Shown piece after piece: positions 1 to 9,239 of a DNA stretch of 25,580 bases. Position 1 is the stretch's first letter; every line of letters begins with the position of its first letter. The translations under genes and the position numbers were made by a program. Location: assembly GCA_040182905.1 (NCBI GenBank), contig JARQWU010000144.1, positions 1-25,580 on the forward strand. Reading direction: 5' to 3'. The DNA is from Barthelona sp. PAP020 (taxonomy: Eukaryota; Metamonada: BaSk clade). Under the pieces are notes generated by a model. That model saw only the letters and a program-made list of their open reading frames with translations. It was not told where the DNA came from and searched no databases.

Positions 1-81
1 GTTTTGCGTGGATGGTTCAGAACACTCTTAAAAAAGAAGAAATACTTTAAGTGTGGATGGGGGGATTATCTAAACAAAAGT

Positions 82-455
82 TCAATAATCTTTTTCCTTC
101 TTGCCTATAAACTTTGATTGTTCTTCTCTGGGTTTCCTTGATGAACCCTTGTAATTCCTTGCTAACCTACTATGCACACTTGCATCCTTATTACCCTGAA
201 TTATTTCATTCTTTGTTGTTATTTCACTTTCAATTTTGATTTCCATTAACATCAGAAATTGTAAGAAGAAACCTTAAACCCATTTATATTGTCTTTTCTC
301 TGAAATCCATCTGTTACGAATACAAAGACCTGGAGTTATCCTTGCTTCCAAACCGATAATAAAAAGTATTGCTTTTCTAAAATCCTGCAAAGTTGAATTT
401 TCTTTTGGTTAGTTGAAGTTTGCAATATTTCTTCTGCTAAAATCCGTTGCAGTTT
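82..455 (-). pseudogene. Coding-like remnant, frame-broken, family unknown
   Basis: On the minus strand, three successive pieces read like protein. About 455-336 reads KLQRILAEEIL... and ends ...LSVWKQG before a TAA. The next piece, in another frame to about 274, contains RNRWISEKRQYKWV and ends at TAA. A third piece has its own ATG at 252 (MLMEIKIESEI...) and stops with TGA at 82-84, giving 56 codons. Changing frame between adjacent coding-like stretches suggests a decayed gene downstream of the NFX1-type gene. No family is recognised. The last piece could be a short genuine gene. The rest of 1-597 shows only A/T-rich sequence with no tRNA or repeat that I can see. Confidence 0.3.
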
Positions 456-597
456 CAAAAAAAGAAAGAAAAATTGAACAATTTTATTTCATATTCACTA
501 AAAATTCTATCTCATTTTTTGATTTGACAAAAAAAGTTCCTTCATAAAAAAGAAAATTTTAAAAATTTCAAAAACTTTTACAATGTTAATGTTACCA

Positions 598-3500
598 TTA
601 TTTTTGTGTGGTTAAATAATCATTAGCATGCTGAATTTGAACAATTGCGCTTAATTTTTTTTTTTTTTGTCTTTCAACACAATAATCTGATTTTGGATGT
701 ATTTCAACATTATATGGCATTGAATTTAGCATATCATATGCTTTTAAAGAAGAATTTCTGTCAACAAACATGATTAATATTTCGTTATCACTAATCCATT
801 TCAAAGAATAGGACATCTGAAGCGTTGATAAATATTTCATCACATCTGTTGTGGAAAATGATGCAGGGAATTCATACAGAATCAGACTTCTGTCAAACAT
901 TATGCTTTCCATTTTTTGAATCAAAGGAACTTGTATCTTTTTGGACAACAAAGGCAAGGGTTGTTTCAATTGATAACGTTCCTTTGCGAAGTCTATTGTG
1001 AATACACAATCAATTTTTTGATCTTTGTGGTATCTTGGTCGGTAATCAACAACTACATCACCCCATATTTTTAAATACTCTTCAATAACAGCCTTTTCCA
1101 ATTCATTGTCGTTAATTTGAAGATGAATACTATCTTTCAACCCATTAATTAACTGAGTCAATCCTATGTCCAATTTTTCAACCAATTTGTAATGTTCTAT
1201 GGCTGATTGTATTAACTCTTGAGAATAAAAAGTGGAAGATCTAAAATAAAATTCATCAACCAAGGAAATACCAGCAATACTCATAATTTCATGCAAAGTT
1301 GCCTTTTCTTTTTGATGTTTTGAACAGTCTTCATCGCATTTCAATAATTTTCCATCACAATGTCCATTAATACTTTTAAAGCCACACATGCAAGTTCGAA
1401 GACCAACAAAAGAACAAGGAGGACATTGTTCTTGAGGATGACAAGTGGCTTTGCAAATATGACCACAATCTAAAACTTTACCACATTCACGTAAGCAAGA
1501 ACGTAATTCTTCTTTGTTTGAATTACAGAATGTATCTTCAGGATGACACCTACGATGACAAACATGATGTCCACAGCACAATATTTTTTCGCAAATATTC
1601 TTACATCTGGCTGATTCCCCACCACATTGTTGTTCCATCATTTCTTTTCCACACGCACAAGGCTTGACAACAAGCTCAGTACAAGATGGACAATTTCCTT
1701 CATGACATCTTGCTTTGCATTTGTGTCCACATTCTAACATATTCTCACAAATATTTTTGCAACATGGTACAGTGGTACCACAAGGTTGAGGTGGATTAAC
1801 ATATGTTTTCCCACAGGGACACGTAATTGGGTCAAGAACCATGTATCCACATGGGGGACATGATCCTGAATGCCCACAAGCCTCTTGACAAGTGTGTCCA
1901 CAAGATAAAACTTTTCCACATTTCTTTTCACAAAAGTGACTGTCTGGAATTGAGCGAAGCGGACAACATTTTTTATGACAAACATGTTTACCACAATTCA
2001 TCAGACGACCACACACATTTTGACATACAGGTTCAACACCTGTGGCCAGATCTAAAGAAGACATCCTGATTATTTGTGATCCACAACGACATGAAACTTG
2101 TATCATTGCATCAGTAATTGGACAAGGTCCATCATGACAAGGTTGGGTACAAAAGTGTTCAGGATATGATGAGAGGGGTTTTCCACAAATTTTATCACAG
2201 GTTGGCAAAGGATCTGAACATTTCAATCTACCAACTTGACTCATTTGTGTCTTTCCACAGGCACAAGTTGTTTTGGTCCTTGGATTTCTATCACAGTGTT
2301 TACATGCTCCTTCATGACAGGCAATAACACACCTACATTCACCGCAATCGAGTAATTTATCACATATTTTATCACAAGAACAAACATTTTCAATAATTCC
2401 ATCTTTATTTGGCCTTAAGTTGACAGGTACTTTACCACATTCAACAGTTGCAATCGTTTTACCACAAAAACAACTAACTTTTACCAAGATGCTGCAATTA
2501 GTTAGATTCTTTAATTTTTGATCAAGAATTGAACCAGGATACCAATATGGTGCTCTAATGAATGGATTGTTAACTTCTTTAAGCGCCATTTCCTGCTGAA
2601 ATTCAACAGTGGGTAATTCATCAGTGTTTTGGTCAAATCCACAAAATTCACATTTTTCTTGGTTCCTTTTATAAACTCCACACCCAGAACAAATTCTGGC
2701 AAATGGTTTTCGGACAATGCAAGGACCTGAATGACAAATTTTTGAACAATGATGTCTTCCACAGTCCAACTCTTTGTTGCAAATTTGACCACAGCATCGA
2801 ATATTTTCATCATTCAACATGGAACACGGTATAATCATGTCTTGCTTTTTACAATGGCATTTGTGAGTAGAAGTCAAATTACAAGTCGAACATTGTCCTG
2901 TATGACAAGGTAAAGTGCATTTATGTCCACAAGGCAATTCTTTCCCACACATTTCTGTACAACAACCAGGTGCAATACCATTTATTAATTGAGGATTATT
3001 GCAATGTCCTCCAAAACACTGAAATCTAGGAGAATCAACCACATGTCTACAATGAGGACATTTGGCCGGAAATGTAGCTAAAGCACGAGTTGCACAACTG
3101 AAATGAAGAACAATATGACACCATTTGCAGCACCAAAATTTTGCCACTTTTTTTCCCTTTACAGGATTAATAGGTTGAAAGCAAATGGGACAAGATGTGC
3201 GCCCTTCAGTAAATTCTTTCGTTTTTGCCAAAGCATCTTCTCGCAATCCTAAAGAATTCCAATCAATACTAGAGGTAGAATAAGGTTCAGCATTTTCAAA
3301 GGCTTCTGCATTGACATTAAATTTTAGCTTCTTTGAATTCACTATCTCAATTGAAGCTTTTTTTGATTGGTTTTCAGTTTGTTTTCTGGATTTCAACAGC
3401 AAATTTTCCAGTTCATTACCAAAACTTTCAAAATCTTTAACAGTTGAATTTGTTGTGGCTGAATCTGATTTTGTTTTGGTTTGTTTCTGTTTTTTTCTAT

Positions 3501-3765
3501 TCTTATTACTTCTCTTGTGAGAATTATCTTTATTATTATCTTTCATTTGCTGTTCACTCGAATATAATTTTTCTTTGTTTTTGCTCTTATCTTTCCTTGG
3601 TAAAACAGTTTGTTTTCTGTCATTTTCTGTTTCTTTTGATTTGTTTTTATCATTTTGACTAACATTGGAACGTTTCCTGTTTCGATATTTTTTTTTGGGA
3701 TGTACCTTTTGTTGATTATTACTTTCGTTATTTGTATTAACTTTTGTATCAGATTGATTGGACAT
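598..3765 (-). CDS. NFX1-type zinc-finger protein (NFX1/FAP1/NFXL family)
   Basis: A 1055-residue protein starting at ATG 3765 and ending TAA. Residues 1-170 are Lys/Asn/Gln-rich with basic clusters such as KKKYRNRKR that may act as nuclear localisation signals. Residues about 192-239 form a RING/PHD-like C4HC3 finger (CPICFQ ... CCKWCHIVLHFSC ... CPHC). From about 268 to 790 there are nine NF-X1 fingers of the form CGxxLxCGxHxCxxxCHxGxCxxC; in the fifth the final cysteine pair is shortened. The tail, about 930-1030, has an RRM-like pattern (SLILYEFPASFSTTDV ... EILIMFVDR) where NFX1/FAP1 proteins carry R3H or RNA-binding domains; I do not see a clear R3H motif. Known family members are nuclear regulators or RING-type E3 ligases. 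The gene diverges from the cyclase gene, with 200 bp between their ATGs. Confidence 0.9.
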   Translation of the reverse strand: MSNQSDTKVNTNNESNNQQKVHPKKKYRNRKRSNVSQNDKNKSKETENDRKQTVLPRKDKSKNKEKLYSSEQQMKDNNKDNSHKRSNKNRKKQKQTKTKSDSATTNSTVKDFESFGNELENLLLKSRKQTENQSKKASIEIVNSKKLKFNVNAEAFENAEPYSTSSIDWNSLGLREDALAKTKEFTEGRTSCPICFQPINPVKGKKVAKFWCCKWCHIVLHFSCATRALATFPAKCPHCRHVVDSPRFQCFGGHCNNPQLINGIAPGCCTEMCGKELPCGHKCTLPCHTGQCSTCNLTSTHKCHCKKQDMIIPCSMLNDENIRCCGQICNKELDCGRHHCSKICHSGPCIVRKPFARICSGCGVYKRNQEKCEFCGFDQNTDELPTVEFQQEMALKEVNNPFIRAPYWYPGSILDQKLKNLTNCSILVKVSCFCGKTIATVECGKVPVNLRPNKDGIIENVCSCDKICDKLLDCGECRCVIACHEGACKHCDRNPRTKTTCACGKTQMSQVGRLKCSDPLPTCDKICGKPLSSYPEHFCTQPCHDGPCPITDAMIQVSCRCGSQIIRMSSLDLATGVEPVCQNVCGRLMNCGKHVCHKKCCPLRSIPDSHFCEKKCGKVLSCGHTCQEACGHSGSCPPCGYMVLDPITCPCGKTYVNPPQPCGTTVPCCKNICENMLECGHKCKARCHEGNCPSCTELVVKPCACGKEMMEQQCGGESARCKNICEKILCCGHHVCHRRCHPEDTFCNSNKEELRSCLRECGKVLDCGHICKATCHPQEQCPPCSFVGLRTCMCGFKSINGHCDGKLLKCDEDCSKHQKEKATLHEIMSIAGISLVDEFYFRSSTFYSQELIQSAIEHYKLVEKLDIGLTQLINGLKDSIHLQINDNELEKAVIEEYLKIWGDVVVDYRPRYHKDQKIDCVFTIDFAKERYQLKQPLPLLSKKIQVPLIQKMESIMFDRSLILYEFPASFSTTDVMKYLSTLQMSYSLKWISDNEILIMFVDRNSSLKAYDMLNSMPYNVEIHPKSDYCVERQKKKKLSAIVQIQHANDYLTTQK

Positions 3766-3965
3766 TAATAAAAAACAAACAAAGTAACAATTAAATATTG
3801 GTCGAAATAGATCAAAATAGACTCTATTTTCATTCTTTTTACAAAAGCACTAATTATTTTGGAAAAAAATCAAAATTAATTGTTTAATTGAATTTAGAAG
3901 ATGCAATAAAATATTCAAAAAGGAAAAAAACAAATTTTTTTTGAGAATAATTGAACGATGTCAGG
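3766..3965. promoter_or_regulatory. Shared divergent promoter interval (NFX1-type / FIST-cyclase)
   Basis: This 200-bp, A/T-rich interval separates two divergent start codons, so promoters and leaders of both genes must lie here or inside the genes. It contains A and T runs, such as the T8 run at about 3935-3942, but no motif I can assign. The call is positional only. Confidence 0.4.
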
Positions 3966-6485
3966 ATGATAAGCACTTTTGTATTACCTGATGGTTCAAT
4001 AATAGAAAAAAATTTGAATGATTTCAACAGTGTTAGTTCGTTGAGAATTTATTTTGCAAATATATTAAAAATGATGGTTGTGATAATATCACCTCTTGGT
4101 TTGTTGGAAAATAATTATCAATTGCGTTTTTTAAAATTATGGTCAAAACCTATTGAATTCAAGGTTTCTTCGCCTTCAAACGTTGATAATGTAAATCGTT
4201 TAGGTTTTGCCTCTCATATTTATGTTCATAAGGACACGAAATATGCCATTAAACATTGTTATTATGAAATATTGTCAAAATTACCAGCAACGCCAACTTT
4301 AATATTGTGTGGCATTGGATCTTCTCATCAAAAACATTTTGATTTAATATCTCAAATATTTGTATCTATAGCACCAAATGTAGGATATGTAGTTTTTGGA
4401 ATCAGTGACATTTCTTCTGAAGTCAGCAGTTATGAAAAGGATTTGATTTTTTCATCAGATATTGTTCAAATGATTGCCATTTCTGATCACCTTGGCAAAT
4501 ATTATTTTGATTATGTCAATGATAACAATACCACAATTACTGAAGAAACCAGCACTCAATTAAGCTCCATATTTTCATCCGCATTAGCGGGTTCATGTAA
4601 GTATGGCATGGACGTATCATCTTCTGATGTGTTGTGTTGTTCTGATGTCGAAAACGTTGTTACTGATGAAGAATATGTTGTTTCTGAATCAGAATTTAGA
4701 AAATCAGATGACATATCTAGTGACAATTTGGGGGACATTGATATTCATATTATTCCTGAGAATCACATCTCTGACAGTAGTTCTGGTGAATCCAATTCTG
4801 TTGAAAACAATGCGTGTAATGCACATGAAACAGAATTTACTGCTTCATTCACATATTTACCATCACAGATCAGTGAGCGGATGTTCCATGATCCATCTTT
4901 TGAATTTCAAACGAACACACTATCCGATCAGGAATCATATTCAATGTTTTCTGTGTCTTCTTACAGTGAAAATCCACTTGAAGCTAATATTGGCCCCAAG
5001 TTAGTACTTTTATTCACCACAAAAGGAAATGAAAAGCGTTCAATTGAACTGGCTGAAGAAAGATGGCCCAACACACCAATCCAAGGGCTTTCTTCAACAA
5101 GCCTTTTATTATGTAATTCTGTTGTTTTTCAATGTGGAATCATTTCAGTTCAATTGTATCCTACTGCAGATGTTATTTCTACTTTTGAGAGTGTGGCCTT
5201 TCCGACAGCTGTTGAAGCAGAAGTTACAAAAGTTAGTTGCAATGGTTGTGTTATTGAAGAGTTGGATAATAGACCTGCTTTAGAAGTTTACAACGAATTT
5301 CTTTGTGAGGATTTTTCGGAAAAAACAGATTCGAATTATTTATCACCATTGGGGTTGTTTTTGGATGAAACTGAGGATGGTATTGAACTGTTTCAAACTA
5401 TTTTACCCTTGAAGGCTACTAAATCAGGAGGAATAAAACTAAATTTAAGGGTGGAAGTTGGTTCAGTTTTAACATTGATGAGTTGTACGGATAAAGGTAT
5501 TTTCGACAAGCTGAGTAGTATTGGACGATATTTTGAGCGTTCCACCGAATTGTATGGTTTAGGTGTTAATTTAGCGGCTAATTTTGCTGAAGTCATCAAA
5601 AAAGAGGGAAAAGACATTTTGTTTGAAAGATTAACTACCGATTTAAAGAATAAGACGGCAGCTTTTTTCTTCAGTCAGTTGCAAATTGGTTCTTTATATG
5701 CATCAGAGGAATCTATAACTGCACAATTAGTTGGATTAAAACATTCTGCTGAAAATTCCTATTTAACCAACCACAATTTGTGTTTTTCCACAATTGCTTT
5801 TGTTGAACCACGTATTAATTCCGACCGGCATTTGACTATTTTGATCACTGATATTGAATCATCTACATACCTTTGGAGACGATATCCCAACGAGATGCAA
5901 GAAGCTTTGACGTTACATAATAATTTATTCCGAACTCTGTTGAAAGATCCTGGTTTTGGTGGTGTGGAACTGACAACGAGTGGGGATTCATTTTTGATTG
6001 CGTTTGGATCGCCGCTAAAGGCTGTATTGTTTTCAATTTTGATTCAACAAGAATTATTGCTATTAGATTGGCCAAAGAAGCTATTGGAGAATGATATTTG
6101 TAAGCCGTGTTTTGATAACGATGGCAAATTAATATGGAACGGTTTGAGAGTTCGTGCAGGTATTTTTTATGGTTCACCAAAGGTACATTTTGACGAGTAT
6201 TCCAATCATCACACTCTTGGTGGTGTTGACATGAAGATTGCCTCACATATTGCTGATGTATCAAATGGAGGACAAATTTTGCTTTCACAAGAGGTTTGCA
6301 GTTTGGTCAGAGAATATGATTTTAAAGAATGTGAAGGTGTTACCATTTTGCCAGCAGGAAAATTGAAGATACATGATTTGAGACTGTTTAATAATTTATT
6401 TGAGATATCTCCTTGCAATTTAAGTGGGAGACACTTTTTAAACTTACGAAAGCGTCGAGGGTCAGTTGTTGTCATGAAAAAGTAG
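3966..6485 (+). CDS. FIST-domain protein fused to a class III nucleotidyl cyclase-like domain
   Basis: The start is ATG 3966; an in-frame TAA at 3948-3950 bounds the frame upstream, giving 839 residues. Residues about 79-150 and 342-400 look like the two halves of a FIST_N sensory domain (PTLILCGIGSSHQKHF; PKLVLLFTTKGNEKRS). They are separated by an acidic Ser/Asp/Glu/Asn-rich insert. Residues about 412-520 match FIST_C (VEAEVTKVS ... LDNRPALEVYNEF ... SPLGLFL). Residues about 620-800 form a cyclase domain of the trypanosomatid/fungal type (TDIESSTYLWRRYP, TSGDSFLIAF, NGLRVRAGI, NGGQILLS). Both metal-binding aspartates are kept (D629, D674). The purine-specifying Lys position is T670, the usual Asp position is His, the transition-state Asn position is K757 and the Arg position is H761. 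FIST domains are thought to bind small ligands such as amino acids. No membrane segment is seen, so a soluble sensor is inferred. The domain may be catalytically altered or dead. Confidence 0.85.
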   Translation: MISTFVLPDGSIIEKNLNDFNSVSSLRIYFANILKMMVVIISPLGLLENNYQLRFLKLWSKPIEFKVSSPSNVDNVNRLGFASHIYVHKDTKYAIKHCYYEILSKLPATPTLILCGIGSSHQKHFDLISQIFVSIAPNVGYVVFGISDISSEVSSYEKDLIFSSDIVQMIAISDHLGKYYFDYVNDNNTTITEETSTQLSSIFSSALAGSCKYGMDVSSSDVLCCSDVENVVTDEEYVVSESEFRKSDDISSDNLGDIDIHIIPENHISDSSSGESNSVENNACNAHETEFTASFTYLPSQISERMFHDPSFEFQTNTLSDQESYSMFSVSSYSENPLEANIGPKLVLLFTTKGNEKRSIELAEERWPNTPIQGLSSTSLLLCNSVVFQCGIISVQLYPTADVISTFESVAFPTAVEAEVTKVSCNGCVIEELDNRPALEVYNEFLCEDFSEKTDSNYLSPLGLFLDETEDGIELFQTILPLKATKSGGIKLNLRVEVGSVLTLMSCTDKGIFDKLSSIGRYFERSTELYGLGVNLAANFAEVIKKEGKDILFERLTTDLKNKTAAFFFSQLQIGSLYASEESITAQLVGLKHSAENSYLTNHNLCFSTIAFVEPRINSDRHLTILITDIESSTYLWRRYPNEMQEALTLHNNLFRTLLKDPGFGGVELTTSGDSFLIAFGSPLKAVLFSILIQQELLLLDWPKKLLENDICKPCFDNDGKLIWNGLRVRAGIFYGSPKVHFDEYSNHHTLGGVDMKIASHIADVSNGGQILLSQEVCSLVREYDFKECEGVTILPAGKLKIHDLRLFNNLFEISPCNLSGRHFLNLRKRRGSVVVMKK

Positions 6486-6999
6486 TTTTGATGTTTATAT
6501 TTGATTTGGAAATAATTTATTAGGGAGTTTTGTAAATTTAGGCTTTTTTTTAAACTTTTGTCTTCTTTTTTGTGCCAAAAATTTTTCTTTTATCTTTAAT
6601 TTTCGATGGGTTGAACATAAAAAAGTGTTAAAATTTATGATGAATAATCTTCATAAAGGAGTTGTGATTCAGACTTTTCAGGTTTTTGAATTAGCAGTAG
6701 AAACTAAACAAAGCGATCATCCACTTTAACATGCTTTTTGGGCAGAAAACTAATGTTTGATCCTTTTTCAACTTAATGGAAAGTTTACCTTTGTCCTACA
6801 GATAGTAAAATGATTGCATTGTTTATTATTCAAAAGAGTCAAGATATTTCGAGCTGATATAAATTGAAGATTGAAACGAATGATGAATTTTTTTTGAATG
6901 CTGAAAAAAAGATGAAAGAAGTTCTTCTTAACAAAGTGTTTGCTCGAAAATTCATATTTTCCTCTCCAACCAAATTAAAAAAAAGCAGAAAGAAAAGAT
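6486..6999. other. Convergent intergenic spacer, no gene seen
   Basis: This 514-bp A/T-rich gap lies between the 3' ends of the cyclase (+) and the SURF6-like gene (-). It should hold both 3' UTRs. There are several TAATTTAT/TTTATTAT-type stretches, but I see no tRNA, convincing snoRNA or conserved reading frame. Confidence 0.5.
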
Positions 7000-7868
7000 T
7001 TATTTTTTCTTTTTCAAGAATTCAAGTTTTTTTGTTTTTCCTTCAAATCCAGGTCGCAAAACTTTTGATCTACTGTTGTCATTCTCAACTTGCTTTTTGT
7101 TTCCTTTGTTCTTTTTTCCACTTTTCTTCAACGACTTTTTAATCATCTGCCTATTATCTAAAACTCTTTGTCCTTTCGCTCTTTGTAGGGCAGATGACAA
7201 AGCCACTCGTTTTTTATAGGCTTTGCCTTCTTCAGTATTTTCACCTCCCAATTCTATTATGTCCTGCATCTGTTTATCACTTTCTCTTAAAGCTTGTTGC
7301 ATTTGTTTTTTCTTTGTCATTCTTGGCTTCCAATCTTTCTCAATTTCTTTTCTTTTTGTCAAAGCAACTTCAACATCATCCTCAACATCTTCAACATCGG
7401 CATTGTCCCTTTTTGGTTCAGGGTCTGCTCTTGGTGCTTTATTTTTGTTTTTTTGTCTGATCTTTTGTAAGGTTTTCTCTTTTTTGTTCTGATTTAATGA
7501 TAAAACAGTATTTTTAGTTTCTTCATCATTATTCAATTTATTTTTTGTTGAATGTTTATCAACATCGTTATTTGCTGATGCTCTGGCATCCAACTTTTCC
7601 CGCAATTCAGATATTTTTCGTTGAGCTTCAATAGTTTTTGATGAAATTTGTTTACTGTCTCCTGATTTTTCATAAATTGTTTTTGTTCGTTTTATTGGTG
7701 CGCTATTTTCAACATTATTAGATTGTTTTTTTGATTTTTCAGTTCTTCTTGCAGTTATTTCATTTTGGGGAATCAACTTGAAAGTATTTTCCAAAACTTC
7801 TTGTTAGTATTCATTATAATAAACAGATAAATACAGTTTAAAGTATTTTCAAAATCGAACAGAACCAT
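7000..7868 (-). CDS. SURF6/RRP14-like nucleolar protein (two exons)
   Basis: Exon 2 (7000-7796) has an open frame with no usable ATG near its 5' end and an in-frame TAA just upstream. Joining it through a 38-nt intron (7797-7834, GT...AG) to exon 1 (7835-7868, ATG plus 11 codons in phase) gives 276 residues starting MVLFDFENT. The protein is Lys-rich and probably coiled. The C-terminal third resembles the SURF6 domain: an ALQRAKGQRVLDNRQMIKKS segment like the family's ALxxAeGxKVrDDxxLLKKa, then basic residues, then LRPGFEGK. SURF6/Rrp14 proteins act in the nucleolus in ribosome assembly. The N-terminal half is low complexity. Exon 1 is predicted only from splice signals and frame. Confidence 0.6.
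7797..7834 (-). other. 38-nt spliceosomal intron in the SURF6-like gene
   Basis: Read on the minus strand it begins GTATTTAT and ends AATACTAACAAGAAG. TACTAAC equals the canonical branch-point sequence and lies 6 nt before the 3' splice site. Removing it joins an upstream ATG exon to an ATG-less frame without a stop. Confidence 0.6.
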
Positions 7869-7997
7869 TAAAAAATATCTTGAACATTTTATTTTTATTT
7901 TTAATGTCTTTTGATTATTAATTGTTTTGTTTTGCATAAATTTAAAGACATAAATTGATGAAGATTTTGATGCAATTTACTGTAAAAACTTTAGGAA

Positions 7998-9239
7998 ATG
8001 TCTAATAAAATTTTATCCATGATAGCGAGACCTACACCCCCCAAACCTAATGTTAATGGGTGTGGATTAGAAAGACAATCTGTAGCATTACCATCCTACA
8101 TATTTTTGCAATCAACGATGCAAAGACAAGTTATATTGTCATTGTCAAATGAAATTGAAGAATTAATTGATTGTATTGAAGCGAAACGTGCTGTAAAAGA
8201 AGATATATATCCCTTTAAACAGGAATTGGATGATAAGATTTCAAAATTAGAAACGTTAACTACTTTGGAAAGATTGAATGATATCGTTTATGATAACAAT
8301 AGCACTTTTGAACAATTCATTGATGGTTATGAAAGTTTAAAGAATAAATTAAATATGGATGATGACTTGGTATTAGATTATGAATTAAACTGTGCTATTT
8401 TACAATTTTTACAAACCACCGGGCATTCCAAGTTGGCTGTTGAATTTGCTAATATGATAGATCCTGAACAAAAGGACAAATTTTTGAGAGTTCCTCTGTT
8501 GGCTAGTTCTCTGAATATAATAAGTGAATTCAAGGATGCAATGGAGAGGTTAAAGGATTTTTCAAATCCACTTCCCTTGATTAAAATCATCAAGGTGGAG
8601 AACGAGTTGAACGAATTCTATGTTTTGCTCTTTGTCATTCAATTCATCAATTTATTGTTAAAAGAACAGACTAAATCTGCTTTGATTGCCTTACGTACGT
8701 TTTCAAAAAATAATAGAGATTTGAATGACATTTATAAAGTTTCACGACTTTTAACGTTTGGAAAACATCCAAGTAAATTATTGAAAGAGAGATCCATTGC
8801 TTTAAACACAATTGTTGAGCATGAAGAAAAGATTAGATTTCATTTGTTAGAATCCATTGGATTTCAAGCAAATTCTTCTTTGAATGCTGTTTCTAACGTT
8901 GGGATGAGAGTACTTCTTCATTCTTCTTGTAAAAATCATGAAAGAAACGATTGTCCAGCATGCAAGGGTCCTTTTGCTCAATCAGTAAAGGGTTTAGATC
9001 CTTTAAATAGATTATGTTCTTATCCTTTGTGTCCTTTTACAGGAAAATCTTTATCAACAGAAGGAATAACCAGACCAATTTTATTACCCAATGGAAATGT
9101 TTATTCATTGGAAGCCATTGTTCAAGATATTACTCAAATAACATCAAGCGACTTTGATTTGAAATCCGTCGATGTTATTGATCCTGTAACACATGAGTCT
9201 TTTAATGGAAGTCAAGCTCGTTTGATATTTTTCCCTTAA
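7998..9239 (+). CDS. MAEA/GID9-like subunit of the GID/CTLH E3 ubiquitin ligase
   Basis: 413 residues from ATG 7998 to TAA 9239. The N-terminal third is helical with charged heptads. Residues about 125-160 fit a LisH-like segment (LNCAILQFLQTTGHSKLAVEFA) followed by a CTLH-like helical region. The C-terminus has the degenerate RING of MAEA/Fyv10/Gid9: paired cysteines at CPAC and LCSYPLCPFTGK, then RPILLPNGNVYS, then IDPVTHESF, and an ending like the family's (QARLIFFP). MAEA pairs with RMND5 to form the catalytic core of the GID/CTLH complex. It diverges from the SURF6-like gene, with 129 bp between ATGs. Its last 38 nt overlap the convergent small gene on the other strand. Confidence 0.85.
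   Translation: MSNKILSMIARPTPPKPNVNGCGLERQSVALPSYIFLQSTMQRQVILSLSNEIEELIDCIEAKRAVKEDIYPFKQELDDKISKLETLTTLERLNDIVYDNNSTFEQFIDGYESLKNKLNMDDDLVLDYELNCAILQFLQTTGHSKLAVEFANMIDPEQKDKFLRVPLLASSLNIISEFKDAMERLKDFSNPLPLIKIIKVENELNEFYVLLFVIQFINLLLKEQTKSALIALRTFSKNNRDLNDIYKVSRLLTFGKHPSKLLKERSIALNTIVEHEEKIRFHLLESIGFQANSSLNAVSNVGMRVLLHSSCKNHERNDCPACKGPFAQSVKGLDPLNRLCSYPLCPFTGKSLSTEGITRPILLPNGNVYSLEAIVQDITQITSSDFDLKSVDVIDPVTHESFNGSQARLIFFP

Noticed and set aside
3951-3965. Upstream TTG start for the FIST-cyclase
   Set aside because: The frame opens just after a TAA, and the first ATG is at 3966. A TTG start in a nuclear gene is unlikely, so the five extra residues were dropped.
6637-6910. C/D-box snoRNA candidates (ATGATGA near 6637 and 6879, CTGA near 6902)
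   Set aside because: The boxes are too close or too far apart, and I see no terminal stem or paired D' box. In A/T-rich sequence these motifs occur by chance.
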